Positions 31,992 to 39,797 of a stretch of 64,000 bases of DNA are shown here, piece by piece. The DNA is from Georgenia_A wangjunii (GTDB lineage Bacteria > Actinomycetota > Actinomycetes > Actinomycetales > Actinomycetaceae), in the NCBI RefSeq assembly GCF_036421915.1, contig NZ_JAZGOM010000003.1, one strand, 5' to 3'. A program made the position numbers and the translations under genes. Below the pieces are notes generated by a model. That model saw nothing but the letters and a program-made list of their open reading frames with translations. It searched no databases and was not told the DNA's origin. Numbering within the stretch: the stretch's first letter is position 1; the number at the start of each line of letters is the position of its first letter.

Positions 31992-32639
31992 ATGGACGTC
32001 TCGCACCTCGCCACCAGCTTCCGTGCCTCGCTCCCGCCGTGGGTACTCGCCGAGCTCATGACCGAGCCGGACGTCCTCGTCGGTCTCGACGACCGCATGC
32101 GCGTCGTCAACCGACTCGCTGCCCGGAACGCCCGGGAGGGCGGCGGGGGTCCCTTCGCCGCCCTCGTCGTCGATGCCGAGACCGGCAACGTGCTCGCCGT
32201 CGGGGTCAACCAGGTCCTCGCCTCGAACCTGTCCGTCACCCACGCCGAGGTCATGGCACTCTCCCTCGCCCAGGCCGCGCTCGGCCGGTGGGACCTCGGG
32301 GCGGCGGTTGACCCGCGGCGCCAGCTTGTCGTCAACTGGCGTCCGTGCGCCCAGTGCTACGGCGCCGTCCTGTGGTCGGGGGTGTCCAGCCTTGTCATCG
32401 CCGGTGAGGGGCCTGAGGTGGAGAAGCTGACGTCGTTCGACGAGGGCCCGGTGGCGGCCGACTGGGCCGACGAGCTCCGGGGTCGCGGGATCGAGGTCGT
32501 CGTCGGGGTCCGGCGTGAGGAGGCGCTCGCCGTCTTCCGTGAGTACGGACGCGCCGTGGCCGGTGGTGAGGTCACGGTGTACAACGCACGCGGCACGGGC
32601 ACGGGCATGGGCGGGACGACCGGCACCGGTGGCGGTTAG
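31992..32639 (+). CDS. Nucleoside/cytidine deaminase-like zinc enzyme
   Basis: The 215-residue protein carries the deaminase zinc site: HAE (THAEVMALSLAQ, around residue 87) and PCxxC (RPCAQCYGAVLWSGV, around residue 118), in the spacing of guanine/tRNA-adenosine-type deaminases. It hydrolyses the amino group of a purine or pyrimidine, and the substrate is not defined. About 35 residues precede the domain, and a Gly/Thr tail with GTGTGM repeats closes it. The ATG lacks a ribosome-binding site. A TAGGGC box ~65 nt upstream may be the promoter. Confidence 0.85.
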   Translation: MDVSHLATSFRASLPPWVLAELMTEPDVLVGLDDRMRVVNRLAARNAREGGGGPFAALVVDAETGNVLAVGVNQVLASNLSVTHAEVMALSLAQAALGRWDLGAAVDPRRQLVVNWRPCAQCYGAVLWSGVSSLVIAGEGPEVEKLTSFDEGPVAADWADELRGRGIEVVVGVRREEALAVFREYGRAVAGGEVTVYNARGTGTGMGGTTGTGGG

Positions 32640-32645
32640 GTGACG

Positions 32646-33671
32646 TCACGCCGTGCCGATCCCGCCCGTCGGGAGGAAGAGCGCGGCGAGGGCGACGTCG
32701 GCCCGGGCGAGCTCGGCGCGGTCGTAGGTGGACGTCGAGGCCATGACCTCGTCGGCGCCGGTCCGCTCGATCAGCGTGCCCAGCTCGGTGGTGACCTCCT
32801 CCGCCGTCCCGTAGACCGCGCCGGCGAGGGTGGCCTCGACCGTGCTCCGCTGCTTGTCCGTGAGCGTGCGCGCCGTGACTGCGGCGACGGGCTCGAGGGG
32901 CGGGAACGCGCCCGTCGAGCGGGAGGCGGCCATCGCCCAGGCCTCGGGGAGGAGGAGGTCGCGGGCGCCCTCGCGCGTGCCGGCGACCATGACCTCGAGG
33001 CTGATGATGACGTACGGCTCCCGGCACGCCTCGCTCGCACGGAAGTCGCGGCGGTAACGCGCCAGCGGCGCGAGGTCCGAGCGGAGCAGTGGCCCGCCGA
33101 CGACGACGGGCAGGCCGAGCCCCGCCGCTACCTCGAGCCCCCGGCCCGTTGCGAGGACGAGCACCGGTGGAGCGTGGTCGAGCGCAGGCATGGCGGTGAC
33201 CGGGCCGGTTCCCGCGAGGTAGGCCCGGACCGCGGCGATGTCGCGGCCGAATGCATCGGGTTCGTACGCCTTGACGCCGAGGGCCGCACGCACCGGCGCC
33301 GTGAACCCGAGCGACCGGCCGACGCCGAGGTCGATCCGGCCCGGGTGGAGGGCCTCGAGCATCGCCATCTGCTCGGCGACGACGAGGGGACGGTGATTGG
33401 GGAGCATGACCCCGCCCGTGCCCACCCGGATGCGGGTCGTGCGGCCGGCGACGGCGGCGACGAGCAGGGTCGGGGCGCCGCTCGCGATGCCGGGGACGGC
33501 GTGGTGCTCGGCCACCCAGAACCGGTGGTACCCGAGAGCCTCCGCACGCACCGCCCGCTCGATCGTCGCGTGGAGCGCGGCGCCGTGGTCCTCACCCGCG
33601 CGGGTGCGGGAACGGTCTAGCAGGGAGAGCGGCACGGGCAGCGGGGGAGCGGGAGGCGTCACGCCGTCCAT
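32646..33671 (-). CDS. LLM class flavin-dependent oxidoreductase
   Basis: The 341-residue protein matches the 'MsnO8/alkanal monooxygenase-like' branch of the luciferase-like family. It opens with PLSLLDRSRTRAGED, then 'ALGYHRFWVAEHHAVPGIASGAPTLLVAAVAGRTTRIRVGTGGVMLPNHRPLVVAEQ', which is the flavin-binding barrel region. It would use FMNH2 or F420. The ATG at 33671 was chosen because family similarity starts there. It converges on the deaminase gene with only 6 bp between stops. The substrate is unknown. Confidence 0.9.
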   Translation of the reverse strand: MDGVTPPAPPLPVPLSLLDRSRTRAGEDHGAALHATIERAVRAEALGYHRFWVAEHHAVPGIASGAPTLLVAAVAGRTTRIRVGTGGVMLPNHRPLVVAEQMAMLEALHPGRIDLGVGRSLGFTAPVRAALGVKAYEPDAFGRDIAAVRAYLAGTGPVTAMPALDHAPPVLVLATGRGLEVAAGLGLPVVVGGPLLRSDLAPLARYRRDFRASEACREPYVIISLEVMVAGTREGARDLLLPEAWAMAASRSTGAFPPLEPVAAVTARTLTDKQRSTVEATLAGAVYGTAEEVTTELGTLIERTGADEVMASTSTYDRAELARADVALAALFLPTGGIGTA

Positions 33672-33830
33672 GCTCGCTGCTGGACCGCGCGCCCGCACGG
33701 CTGAGCTCTCGGCGGACCACCGCTGTCCGCGGCATGGCCGCACGCCACTAGGCCCGTCGTCACTCACCTGGAAGACCGCGGCGACGCACCTCGGACGGTG
33801 GAGCCATGAGCGTGCGGTGGGCGCCAGCGT

Positions 33831-34571
33831 CTAGCGGCCGACCGACTCCAGCACCGTGGCGAGCTCCGCCGGTCGGCTCATCATCGGCCAGTGCCACGTC
33901 GGAAGCTCGACGTAGGTCCAGTCGCCGTCGACCATGTGCGCGAACACCGGTGCGTGTGGTGCCATCTGCTGCAGCTGCTCAAGGCTGAAGCTGCACAGCA
34001 CGCCCGTCCGTGGCAGCCGCTCCCAGGCGCCGCTGAGCGCGGCCGGCTGGGTGGCGGTGAGCCAGGGCTGCGGCTGCGAGCCTTCGACCAGCGCGGCGAC
34101 GGCAGAGTCATCGACGTCGGGCACCCCGGCGGCGAGTACGGCCCAGTCCGGCGGCGAGAGCTTCCAGCCCTGGCCGTGCGTCATGACCAGGTTCTCGTTG
34201 GCCGCGCGCGCGTCGGGTCCCTCGAAGTCGGCCTGTGCCGTGCCGTCGGGCAGGGGTCCCGTGTCGATGTAGACCAGGTGCGCCACGCGCTCGGGCACGC
34301 GGTCTGCCGCACCGGTCGTCACCAGGGCGCCGTAGCTGTGGCCGACGAGGACGACGTCGTGCAGGTCCTGCTGCTCGAGCAGGTGCACGACGTCGTCGAT
34401 GTGGGTCGTCAGGTCGGTCTCGGGCGAGGCGAGGTGGGCGCGCTCGCCCATGCCCGAGAGATCGACGGCGTGCACGATGTGGCCGCGCTCTCTCAGCGAG
34501 TCTGCGACGGGGCGCCAGACCGAGGCGCCGAGCCAGAAGCCGGGGACGAGGACGTAGGTGGTGGTGCTCAT
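33831..34571 (-). CDS. Alpha/beta hydrolase
   Basis: The 246-residue hydrolase shows the oxyanion strand (YVLVPGFWLG), the nucleophile elbow GHSYG with Ser near residue 77, and a C-terminal His in 'THGQGWKL' or 'PTWHWPMM', resembling pyrethroid-hydrolase/EstC-like enzymes. It is cytoplasmic. The gene seems leaderless: TAGCGT lies 7 nt before the ATG on the minus strand. A pair of AGGTTCCG direct repeats (34589-34607) overlaps its promoter. The divergent WYL regulator is the likely controller. Confidence 0.87.
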   Translation of the reverse strand: MSTTTYVLVPGFWLGASVWRPVADSLRERGHIVHAVDLSGMGERAHLASPETDLTTHIDDVVHLLEQQDLHDVVLVGHSYGALVTTGAADRVPERVAHLVYIDTGPLPDGTAQADFEGPDARAANENLVMTHGQGWKLSPPDWAVLAAGVPDVDDSAVAALVEGSQPQPWLTATQPAALSGAWERLPRTGVLCSFSLEQLQQMAPHAPVFAHMVDGDWTYVELPTWHWPMMSRPAELATVLESVGR

Positions 34572-34588
34572 GGCGACGACGCTAGGCT

Positions 34589-34607
34589 AGGTTCCGGACA
34601 GGTTCCG
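34589..34607. promoter_or_regulatory. AGGTTCCG direct repeat, candidate WYL-regulator operator
   Basis: Two copies of AGGTTCCG start 11 bp apart (34589 and 34600) in the 92-bp divergent region between the hydrolase and the WYL regulator. They lie just upstream of the hydrolase -10 box, so a bound protein could block or recruit polymerase. Confidence 0.5.
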
Positions 34608-34663
34608 CCCGGTATCTCGAGCCTGCATCACAGTTCTTTTTCCAAGCAGCGCCGAGGAGGGCC

Positions 34664-35659
34664 GTGACCCGCCCGACCGCGCGCGTGCTAGCCATGCTGG
34701 AACTGCTCCAGACGGGCGGGCAGCGCACGGTCGGCGATCTCGCTGCGCGGCTTGGGGTCGACGAGCGCACGGTCCGGCGCTATGCCGAGCACCTGGTCGA
34801 CCTCGGCATCCCCGTCCGGGCGCAGCGGGGCAGGTACGGCGGTTACCGGCTCTCACCCGGCTACAAGCTGCCACCGCTGATGCTCACTGACGACGAGGCC
34901 GTCGCCGTCGTCCTGGGCCTCAGGGCCGCGGAACGCGCCGGACTTGCCACCACCGCCCACGCGGCGACGGCGAGCGCGCTGGCCAAGGTGTCGCGCGTAC
35001 TGCCGCAGGCCCTAAGCCAGCGGCTCGACAGCCTGCTGTCGAGCGCACAGTTCACGACCCCGGTGCGTGCCGCCGCTCCCGCCGGCGCCGACACGCTGCT
35101 CAGGCTCGCCTCGGCCGCGCAAGCGGGGCGCACCGTCGTGATCGCGTACACCGCCTGGGACGGGCGGCAGTCGCAGCGCGAGCTCGATGTCTACGGCTTG
35201 GTCTTCCACTCCGGCCGGTGGTACGTCACCGGGCACGACCACGGCCGTGATGACGTGCGGACCTTCCGTCTGGACCGCATCGCCTCGGTCGAGCAGGGCG
35301 ACGGCTCCTACGTCGTGCCCGCTGACTTCGACGCCAGGACGCAGGTCGTGTCGGGCATCGCGGCGGTCAGGTGGTCGCACGAGGTCTCCGTGGTGCTGCG
35401 GACCACCCTTGCGGATGCGGCCGAGCGACTGCCGCCGAGCGTGGGACGCCTGAGCGAGCACGTCGACGGTGTGCTCCTCGAGATGCGCGCCGAGCACCTC
35501 GACGGCATGGCCTGCATGCTGGCCGGGCTCGGCTGGGACTTCGAGGTGATCACCCCGGACGCCCTGCGCGACGAGGTCCTCGCCCTGTCCGACCGCCTCC
35601 GAGTCAGCGCGGTGCGGGGCGCCATCGCCGGCACCACGGCTACTCCGCAGAGTCCTTGA
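34664..35659 (+). CDS. YafY/WYL domain transcriptional regulator
   Basis: The 331-residue regulator has an N-terminal HTH_11 winged helix (RVLAMLELLQTGGQRTVGDLAARLGVDERTVRRYAEHL, residues ~6-43), the RGRYGGYRL motif, a WYL domain (~140-215, with 'VYGLVFHSGRWYVTGHDHGRDDVRTFRLDRI') and a C-terminal WCX-like region. WYL domains sense small ligands or nucleic acids. GTG at 34664 has a GAGGAGGG site. Divergent transcription from the hydrolase gene points to that gene as target. Its 3' end overlaps a reverse-strand gene remnant. Confidence 0.93.
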   Translation: MTRPTARVLAMLELLQTGGQRTVGDLAARLGVDERTVRRYAEHLVDLGIPVRAQRGRYGGYRLSPGYKLPPLMLTDDEAVAVVLGLRAAERAGLATTAHAATASALAKVSRVLPQALSQRLDSLLSSAQFTTPVRAAAPAGADTLLRLASAAQAGRTVVIAYTAWDGRQSQRELDVYGLVFHSGRWYVTGHDHGRDDVRTFRLDRIASVEQGDGSYVVPADFDARTQVVSGIAAVRWSHEVSVVLRTTLADAAERLPPSVGRLSEHVDGVLLEMRAEHLDGMACMLAGLGWDFEVITPDALRDEVLALSDRLRVSAVRGAIAGTTATPQSP

Positions 35660-35755
35660 GCGACAGCCCGAAGGCGTACCCCTGCCGCATCGCGGCCCGC
35701 TGTCCCATGGTCGACAGCATCACGAGCGGAGCGACCGGCTCGAAGCCATCACCGC
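35640..35755 (-). pseudogene. C-terminal gene remnant
   Basis: Minus-strand translation ending at the TAG at 35640-35642 gives ~38 residues that look like real protein (GDGFEPVAPLVMLSTMGQ, then RAAMRQGYAFGLSLKDSAE). Upstream the frame dissolves into Pro/Ala-rich sequence without a start. It overlaps the regulator's last 20 bp. I cannot name the family; it seems to be the end of a gene lost by rearrangement. Confidence 0.35.
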
Positions 35756-35813
35756 AGGGCGTGGGCAGACGCGGTGCTGAGGGTGCCGGGGCGGCCGTGG
35801 CTGAACGAGCAGC

Positions 35814-36452
35814 TCAGTGGTCGAGGCGCCGGGCGAGCAGGTCGGCACCCGGTCCGTGCAGCTGCCCGAGAACTGTCGAACGCCCGCAGGCGGCCATGAG
35901 CAGATCGATTCCTCGTCCAGCGACCGGCTCGCCCTCACCCCAGGACGCGCCGAGATCCTCTGCGAGGAGGCGCAGACCAGTCAGGCGTCCGCGAGGCGTG
36001 AAACCCACCGGGCGTCCGTCGACGACGAAGTCCAGCGCCATCCGGACTCCTTCCGGTGAAGGTTCGTGCCGGAGACCGAGAGGAAGCCGGATGTCACCGG
36101 AGTGGACGAGGACGTCGGTCAGGGGCCCGCGCGCTCCGATCACCGGCGGTGCCGCGCGCGTGTCAGCGCGCTGGCGCAAGGCGCTGACCAGGTCGGCGAT
36201 CGGCTGGTCCGCCGTACGCCGGGCCACGACGCCGTTGGCCCTGTGCGGGCGTCCGCCGGTGCGAACCAGTGCGGCAACAAGCGGCCGGGGTGAGGGGTCC
36301 AGCGCGGCCACCAGGTGCGCGGTCACAGTGCGCACGTCCCAGCCGGCGCACAGGCTCGCCGTGGTCCACTGCTCGTCAGTCAGGTTGTCGAGGTCGTCAG
36401 CCAGCGCGCGCCGCTCAGCGGCTGCGGTGCTCCACGCAAGTGCGGCACCCAT
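35814..36452 (-). CDS. Maleylpyruvate isomerase family mycothiol-dependent enzyme
   Basis: The 212-residue protein has the DinB-like four-helix N-terminal domain (RALADDLDNLTDEQWTTASLCAGWDVRTVTAHLVAALDPSP) with the family's W-DV..H motif, and the downstream 'DVLVHSGDIRLPLG' with a second His. In this fold three conserved residues bind a divalent metal and mycothiol is the cofactor. The reaction is unassigned. It appears leaderless, with TAACCT 6 nt ahead of the ATG (36459-36464, minus strand). Confidence 0.88.
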   Translation of the reverse strand: MGAALAWSTAAAERRALADDLDNLTDEQWTTASLCAGWDVRTVTAHLVAALDPSPRPLVAALVRTGGRPHRANGVVARRTADQPIADLVSALRQRADTRAAPPVIGARGPLTDVLVHSGDIRLPLGLRHEPSPEGVRMALDFVVDGRPVGFTPRGRLTGLRLLAEDLGASWGEGEPVAGRGIDLLMAACGRSTVLGQLHGPGADLLARRLDH

Positions 36453-36910
36453 GCCGCGAGGTTACAACGTCCACCGGCGCCGTCCGTGGGCTTGAGCGGT
36501 CGACGCAGGGGACCGCTAGCCGGTGCCCCGACGCCTGTTAGATCCATCGGATGCCCGCTGAGCGACCGGTATCCACGCGCGGACGGCGAAGGTGGCCTGC
36601 CGCCTGTACCGCCCATCCGGTCGTCGGCACCAGCGTTGCGCGTGACAGCGGCATAGGCGAGGGGGCTCTTGGCGTAACGCCGAGTGAGGGCCCTCTTGCG
36701 GAGATGGCTGCCACGCGCGGTTCTGGCAGCGGACCGCAGCAAGCGCGACGGATCCGCGGCACGTGCGGACGCGCGGGCGGCGGCATGACCGTGCGTTCGC
36801 CGAGCCGTTCGAGCTCGGCGCACCGGTGGCGCATTCGCACGCCGCGACGATGTTTGAATTCTCTGATTAGCTATGGGCCGCGCCGCCATGTCGACCCGGC
36901 GGTGCCAGGC
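36453..36910. other. Gene-free region with an AT-richer patch
   Basis: No convincing gene on either strand. A 7-bp hairpin with TAA loop lies at 36668-36684, followed by a GAGGGCCCTC palindrome (36686-36695). The stretch 36849-36875, containing GAATTC and TGATTAGCTAT, is the most AT-rich I noticed and stands out from its surroundings. It may be scar DNA from an insertion or deletion. Confidence 0.4.
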
Positions 36911-37852
36911 TCACCGATTCGCGAACTCATCGATGGCCCGGCACGTGAGGTCCATCTCCAGCGGCCCGCCATGACCTTCGGACTCAACGATGCGGAGTTC
37001 GCTGGCCGGCCATGCTCTGTGCAGCCTCCACGGCGTGACCGCCGGGCTGCTGATGTCGCGGCGCCCGTGAATGAGCACGCCCGGGATCTGCGCGAGTTGG
37101 TGTGCCCGGGCGAGGACGCTCGCGTCGCCGGGCAGGAAGCAGTCGTTGGCCCAGTAGTGGGTGACGAGGGTGGCGAAGTTGGCCCGCTCTCGAGGGTCCT
37201 CGTGCAACGGCCTCGGTTCCCAGTTCGGATCGAGCGAGACGTGGGTGGACTCCCACGCGTCCCACGCGTCGGCTGCTACTGACCGCACGGCTGGGTTGGC
37301 ATCTCGCAGCTGACGTGCATAGTGCGCGACCACGCGCATGCCCTCAGGGGTCGTCGCCGCGAACTGGTGCCACGCCTCGGGGAAGATCCGTCCCACCCCC
37401 TCGGTGATCCAGTCGATCTCCGCGCGAGCGCCGGTCGTCACCGCGGTCAGCACGAGTTCGGTGACATGGTCGGGATGGGCGAGTGCGTAGGCCAGCGCGA
37501 GTGTCGACCCCCATGAGACGCCGTGGACCAGCCACTTGCTGACGCCCAGATGGGTGCGGAGCGCCTCGATGTCAGCGATGAGGGCGGGGGTGGTGTTGTC
37601 GTCGAGGCGGGCGAGGTCGTCGATCGCCCACGGGGTGCTCCGCCCGCATCCCCGCTGATCCATTCCCACGACCAGGTAGTCCTCGGGGTCGAACCGGCGC
37701 CGGTAGCCACCGGGGCCGAGACCGCTCCCGGGTCCGCCGTGGAGGTACAGGGCGGGGCGCCCGTGGGGACTGCCCGAGGTCTCCCAGTAGAGCTGCACCC
37801 CGCCAGGTCGGGGGATCCGACCTGAGCCGAACGGTGCGATAGGAGCGTGCAT
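36911..37852 (-). CDS. pip: Prolyl aminopeptidase (proline iminopeptidase)
   Basis: This 313-residue alpha/beta hydrolase releases N-terminal proline from peptides. Diagnostic motifs are HGGPGSG (oxyanion), DQRGCGRSTP (the 'DQRG.G.S' block of prolyl aminopeptidases), the nucleophile elbow GVSWGS, the acid region IHGRRDI and the C-terminal His in EGHGG. The length equals the family's ~315. The ATG at 37852 is supported by TACCCT at 37864-37859 (minus strand), 6 nt upstream, indicating a leaderless mRNA. No operon partner. Confidence 0.93.
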   Translation of the reverse strand: MHAPIAPFGSGRIPRPGGVQLYWETSGSPHGRPALYLHGGPGSGLGPGGYRRRFDPEDYLVVGMDQRGCGRSTPWAIDDLARLDDNTTPALIADIEALRTHLGVSKWLVHGVSWGSTLALAYALAHPDHVTELVLTAVTTGARAEIDWITEGVGRIFPEAWHQFAATTPEGMRVVAHYARQLRDANPAVRSVAADAWDAWESTHVSLDPNWEPRPLHEDPRERANFATLVTHYWANDCFLPGDASVLARAHQLAQIPGVLIHGRRDISSPAVTPWRLHRAWPASELRIVESEGHGGPLEMDLTCRAIDEFANR

Positions 37853-38172
37853 CCGCACAGGGTACGGGCGAGCGCCTGGACTCGAACGACCCTGGAGTCT
37901 CGATCGACGCCCGAGTGCGGTCGAACGGTAGTTCGGTGACTGGAACCGGACGGCCATCGGCACGGCCACGAGATGAGAGGCGCGAGTCGGCGTACCGGCG
38001 CGCGGCATGAGCGGACGCCGTCGGCGTCGAGAGACGCCACCTTTGAGAGTGCCATGGACGACGGTGGCAGTGTTGCAGCGTGTCGAACCTGCACATTCGG
38101 CGCTTGGACCCGATAGACAGGGTGGAGGGGGCACCACGAAGCGGCGCCCCGCGGAGGCGAGGAGGCCCAGGA
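37853..38172. other. Intergenic region, no gene seen
   Basis: This divergent spacer carries the leaderless promoter of the prolyl aminopeptidase gene at its left end and the GGAGG site of the DUF4177 gene at its right. Frames in between are short and have no recognisable protein. It may hold decayed sequence. Confidence 0.35.
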
Positions 38173-38379
38173 ATGGAATACGTGGTGATTCAGGTGACGC
38201 TCAAGGAGAAGTTCCTCGGAACAGGATCGGGAAACCTATCCGAACTCGAGAGCGTGCTTAACAAGCAGGCGGCGAAGGGGTACCGCCTGCACACGATCAC
38301 AACCGCGTCCGCGAAGAGCGGCGGACTCGGTGGTGGTGACCGGATCCAGGCCACTATGGTCTTCGAGAAGCTCAGTTGA
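38173..38379 (+). CDS. DUF4177 domain-containing small protein
   Basis: The 68-residue protein begins MEYVVIQVTLKEKFLG and contains 'LESVLNKQAAKGYRLHTITTAS', the central helix of DUF4177, then a final strand 'DRIQATMVFEK'. DUF4177 proteins are short cytoplasmic proteins of unknown role. An overlapping GGAGG/CAGGA site supports the ATG. It stands between two loose intergenic stretches. Confidence 0.8.
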   Translation: MEYVVIQVTLKEKFLGTGSGNLSELESVLNKQAAKGYRLHTITTASAKSGGLGGGDRIQATMVFEKLS

Positions 38380-38576
38380 GGCGACGGCGCGTGACTCGGT
38401 AGTTGTGTCGCAGTGCGGCGGGGATTTCAGCCCGAGTGCAGTGAGGACGCACGGCCAGGTGGGCACACTATGCGGCATGACCGGACGTCGGTCGAGACGG
38501 CGTCCCGGTACTCAGTCGAGCCGGCAAGGAGGCGGACGGGCGGGGCGCAGCACGCGCCAGGGTCGATCGGCTGAGG

Positions 38577-39090
38577 TCAGTCGCTGGGGAACAAGGCGGT
38601 CCAGGCGGCGGCGTACTCCTCGTTCACTGACGGGACGACGGTGCCGCTCACCCGCAGCAGGTGCGTGCCCTTCAGGTGGTGCCACTCCGTTCCGAACGCC
38701 GGGGCCCAGATCGGCGAGGGTCTCCTGGATGTAGTCAGACCGGGCCTGTGCGTCTTCCGGAGTGGCGAAGACCTCGATGACGGCACCGGCGTCGATGCCG
38801 TCCCCGCCCTCAGCACGGGCGTCGGTGATCCGCGCCGCGGAGATGTACTGGCCGGGCCGACCGATCAGCTCGTTCGGGTCGTTGGTGTCGTCGTACACCG
38901 CGACGTCGGTGATGTTCGCGTTGGCTGCGCGCAGGGCTTCACTGGCGGCGGCGTCGTCTACCGGAATCACGGCCGTAGGAGTCGGTTCAGGCTCCGGTGT
39001 GGCGGTCGGCTCCGCCGTTGGTTCCTCGCTGGTCTGCGGTTCCGGGGACCCGGCCGAGGCAGGGGCATCCGATGGCAGATCCGGACACAC
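38577..39090 (-). pseudogene. Frameshifted exported/lipoprotein-like gene
   Basis: Two minus-strand frames together make one protein. The first has an acidic Pro/Thr linker (TAEPTATPEPEPTPT) and a globular part 'NITDVAVYDDTNDPNELIGRPGQYISAARI...VIEVFATPEDAQARSDYIQETLADLGP'. The second continues 'AFGTEWHHLKGTHLLRVSGTVV...EEYAAAWTALFPSD'. The switch falls in the GGGGCCC run at 38701-38707, where removal of one base would restore one frame. The start, GTG at 39090, has no signal peptide, although the linker suggests an exported protein. It is therefore a decayed gene or a sequencing error. Confidence 0.6.
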
Positions 39091-39132
39091 CGGAGCGACT
39101 GCGTGCCGGCTACTGAGGATCTGGACACGAAG

Positions 39133-39154
39133 GTGAGACGGCGGGCCGTCTCAC
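39133..39154. repeat. 22-bp near-perfect palindrome
   Basis: GTGAGACGGC and its exact complement GCCGTCTCAC are separated by only GG. It lies between the frameshifted gene and the AsnC regulator gene. It could be a terminator core or a protein site. Confidence 0.5.
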
Positions 39155-39266
39155 GGGTCAACAACGCGCAGCGGACCCCTCGGCAAGACACCCAGCCGAC
39201 GAGTCGTGCCCACGCGAGCGCGCACCGCTCGCAACGTCTCGGCTGGGCGCGCCCGCGCCTGGCGGC

Positions 39267-39695
39267 CTAGACCGCGGTCAGCGAGTTGAAGAGCAGGCTG
39301 GTCTGCGTCTCGCGAACGCCGGCGACGGCGCGGATGCGCTCCAGGACAAGGTCGAAGTCCGAGAGGCTCCGGCACCTTAGCTGCACGACCAGGTCCCAGA
39401 CCCCGGTCGTGGAGTGCAACGCCTCGACCTCGGGGTAGCCGCGGATCTCCCGAACAACGGCCGCACCTTGGTTCGGCGCGGAGCGGACCATCGTGACGCC
39501 GCGGATGGCGTCGCGGTCGACATCGTTGCTCAACCGGACGGTGAAGCCCTCGATGACCCCGGAGCTGACGAGCCGGGCGATGCGTGAGGTAACGGTCGAG
39601 CGGTTCACGCCCAGCTCTCGCGCCAGCACCGCTACCGACGTTCGACTGTCGGCGCGGAGGGCCGCGATAAGGCCATGATCGAGGTCGTCCAGCAC
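39267..39695 (-). CDS. Lrp/AsnC family transcriptional regulator
   Basis: The 142-residue regulator has the AsnC-type HTH (LDHGLIAALRADSRTSVAVLARELGVNRSTVTSRIARL, residues ~5-42) and a RAM ligand-binding domain (~65-140) with 'HSTTGVWDLVVQLRC', where amino acids bind. GTG at 39695 lies 6 nt after TAGGCT (39707-39702), a leaderless layout. It diverges from the arginase-like gene across 102 bp that contain several TTGCA elements, including GTTGCAAC (39744-39751). The arginase-like gene is the likely target. Confidence 0.92.
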   Translation of the reverse strand: MLDDLDHGLIAALRADSRTSVAVLARELGVNRSTVTSRIARLVSSGVIEGFTVRLSNDVDRDAIRGVTMVRSAPNQGAAVVREIRGYPEVEALHSTTGVWDLVVQLRCRSLSDFDLVLERIRAVAGVRETQTSLLFNSLTAV

Positions 39696-39743
39696 CCAAA
39701 CAGCCTACTGCGGGTCTGCAAACCGCTGCGGAGTCAGGCGGAA

Positions 39744-39751
39744 GTTGCAAC
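39744..39751. promoter_or_regulatory. GTTGCAAC palindrome within a TTGCA-rich divergent promoter region
   Basis: The perfect 8-bp palindrome GTTGCAAC is flanked by TGCAAA (39717-39722) and ATTGCATG (39760-39767) in the AsnC/arginase-like spacer. The cluster of TTGCA half-sites is a plausible AsnC-type operator. Confidence 0.4.
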
Positions 39752-39797
39752 GGGTGCCGATTGCATGACCACTTCGCCGGTTCCTAGCGTCTAGGGC

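Noticed and set aside
36668..36695. Hairpin cluster as part of a tRNA or att site
   Set aside because: No cloverleaf or flanking direct repeat and no integrase; it is left as part of a gene-free region.
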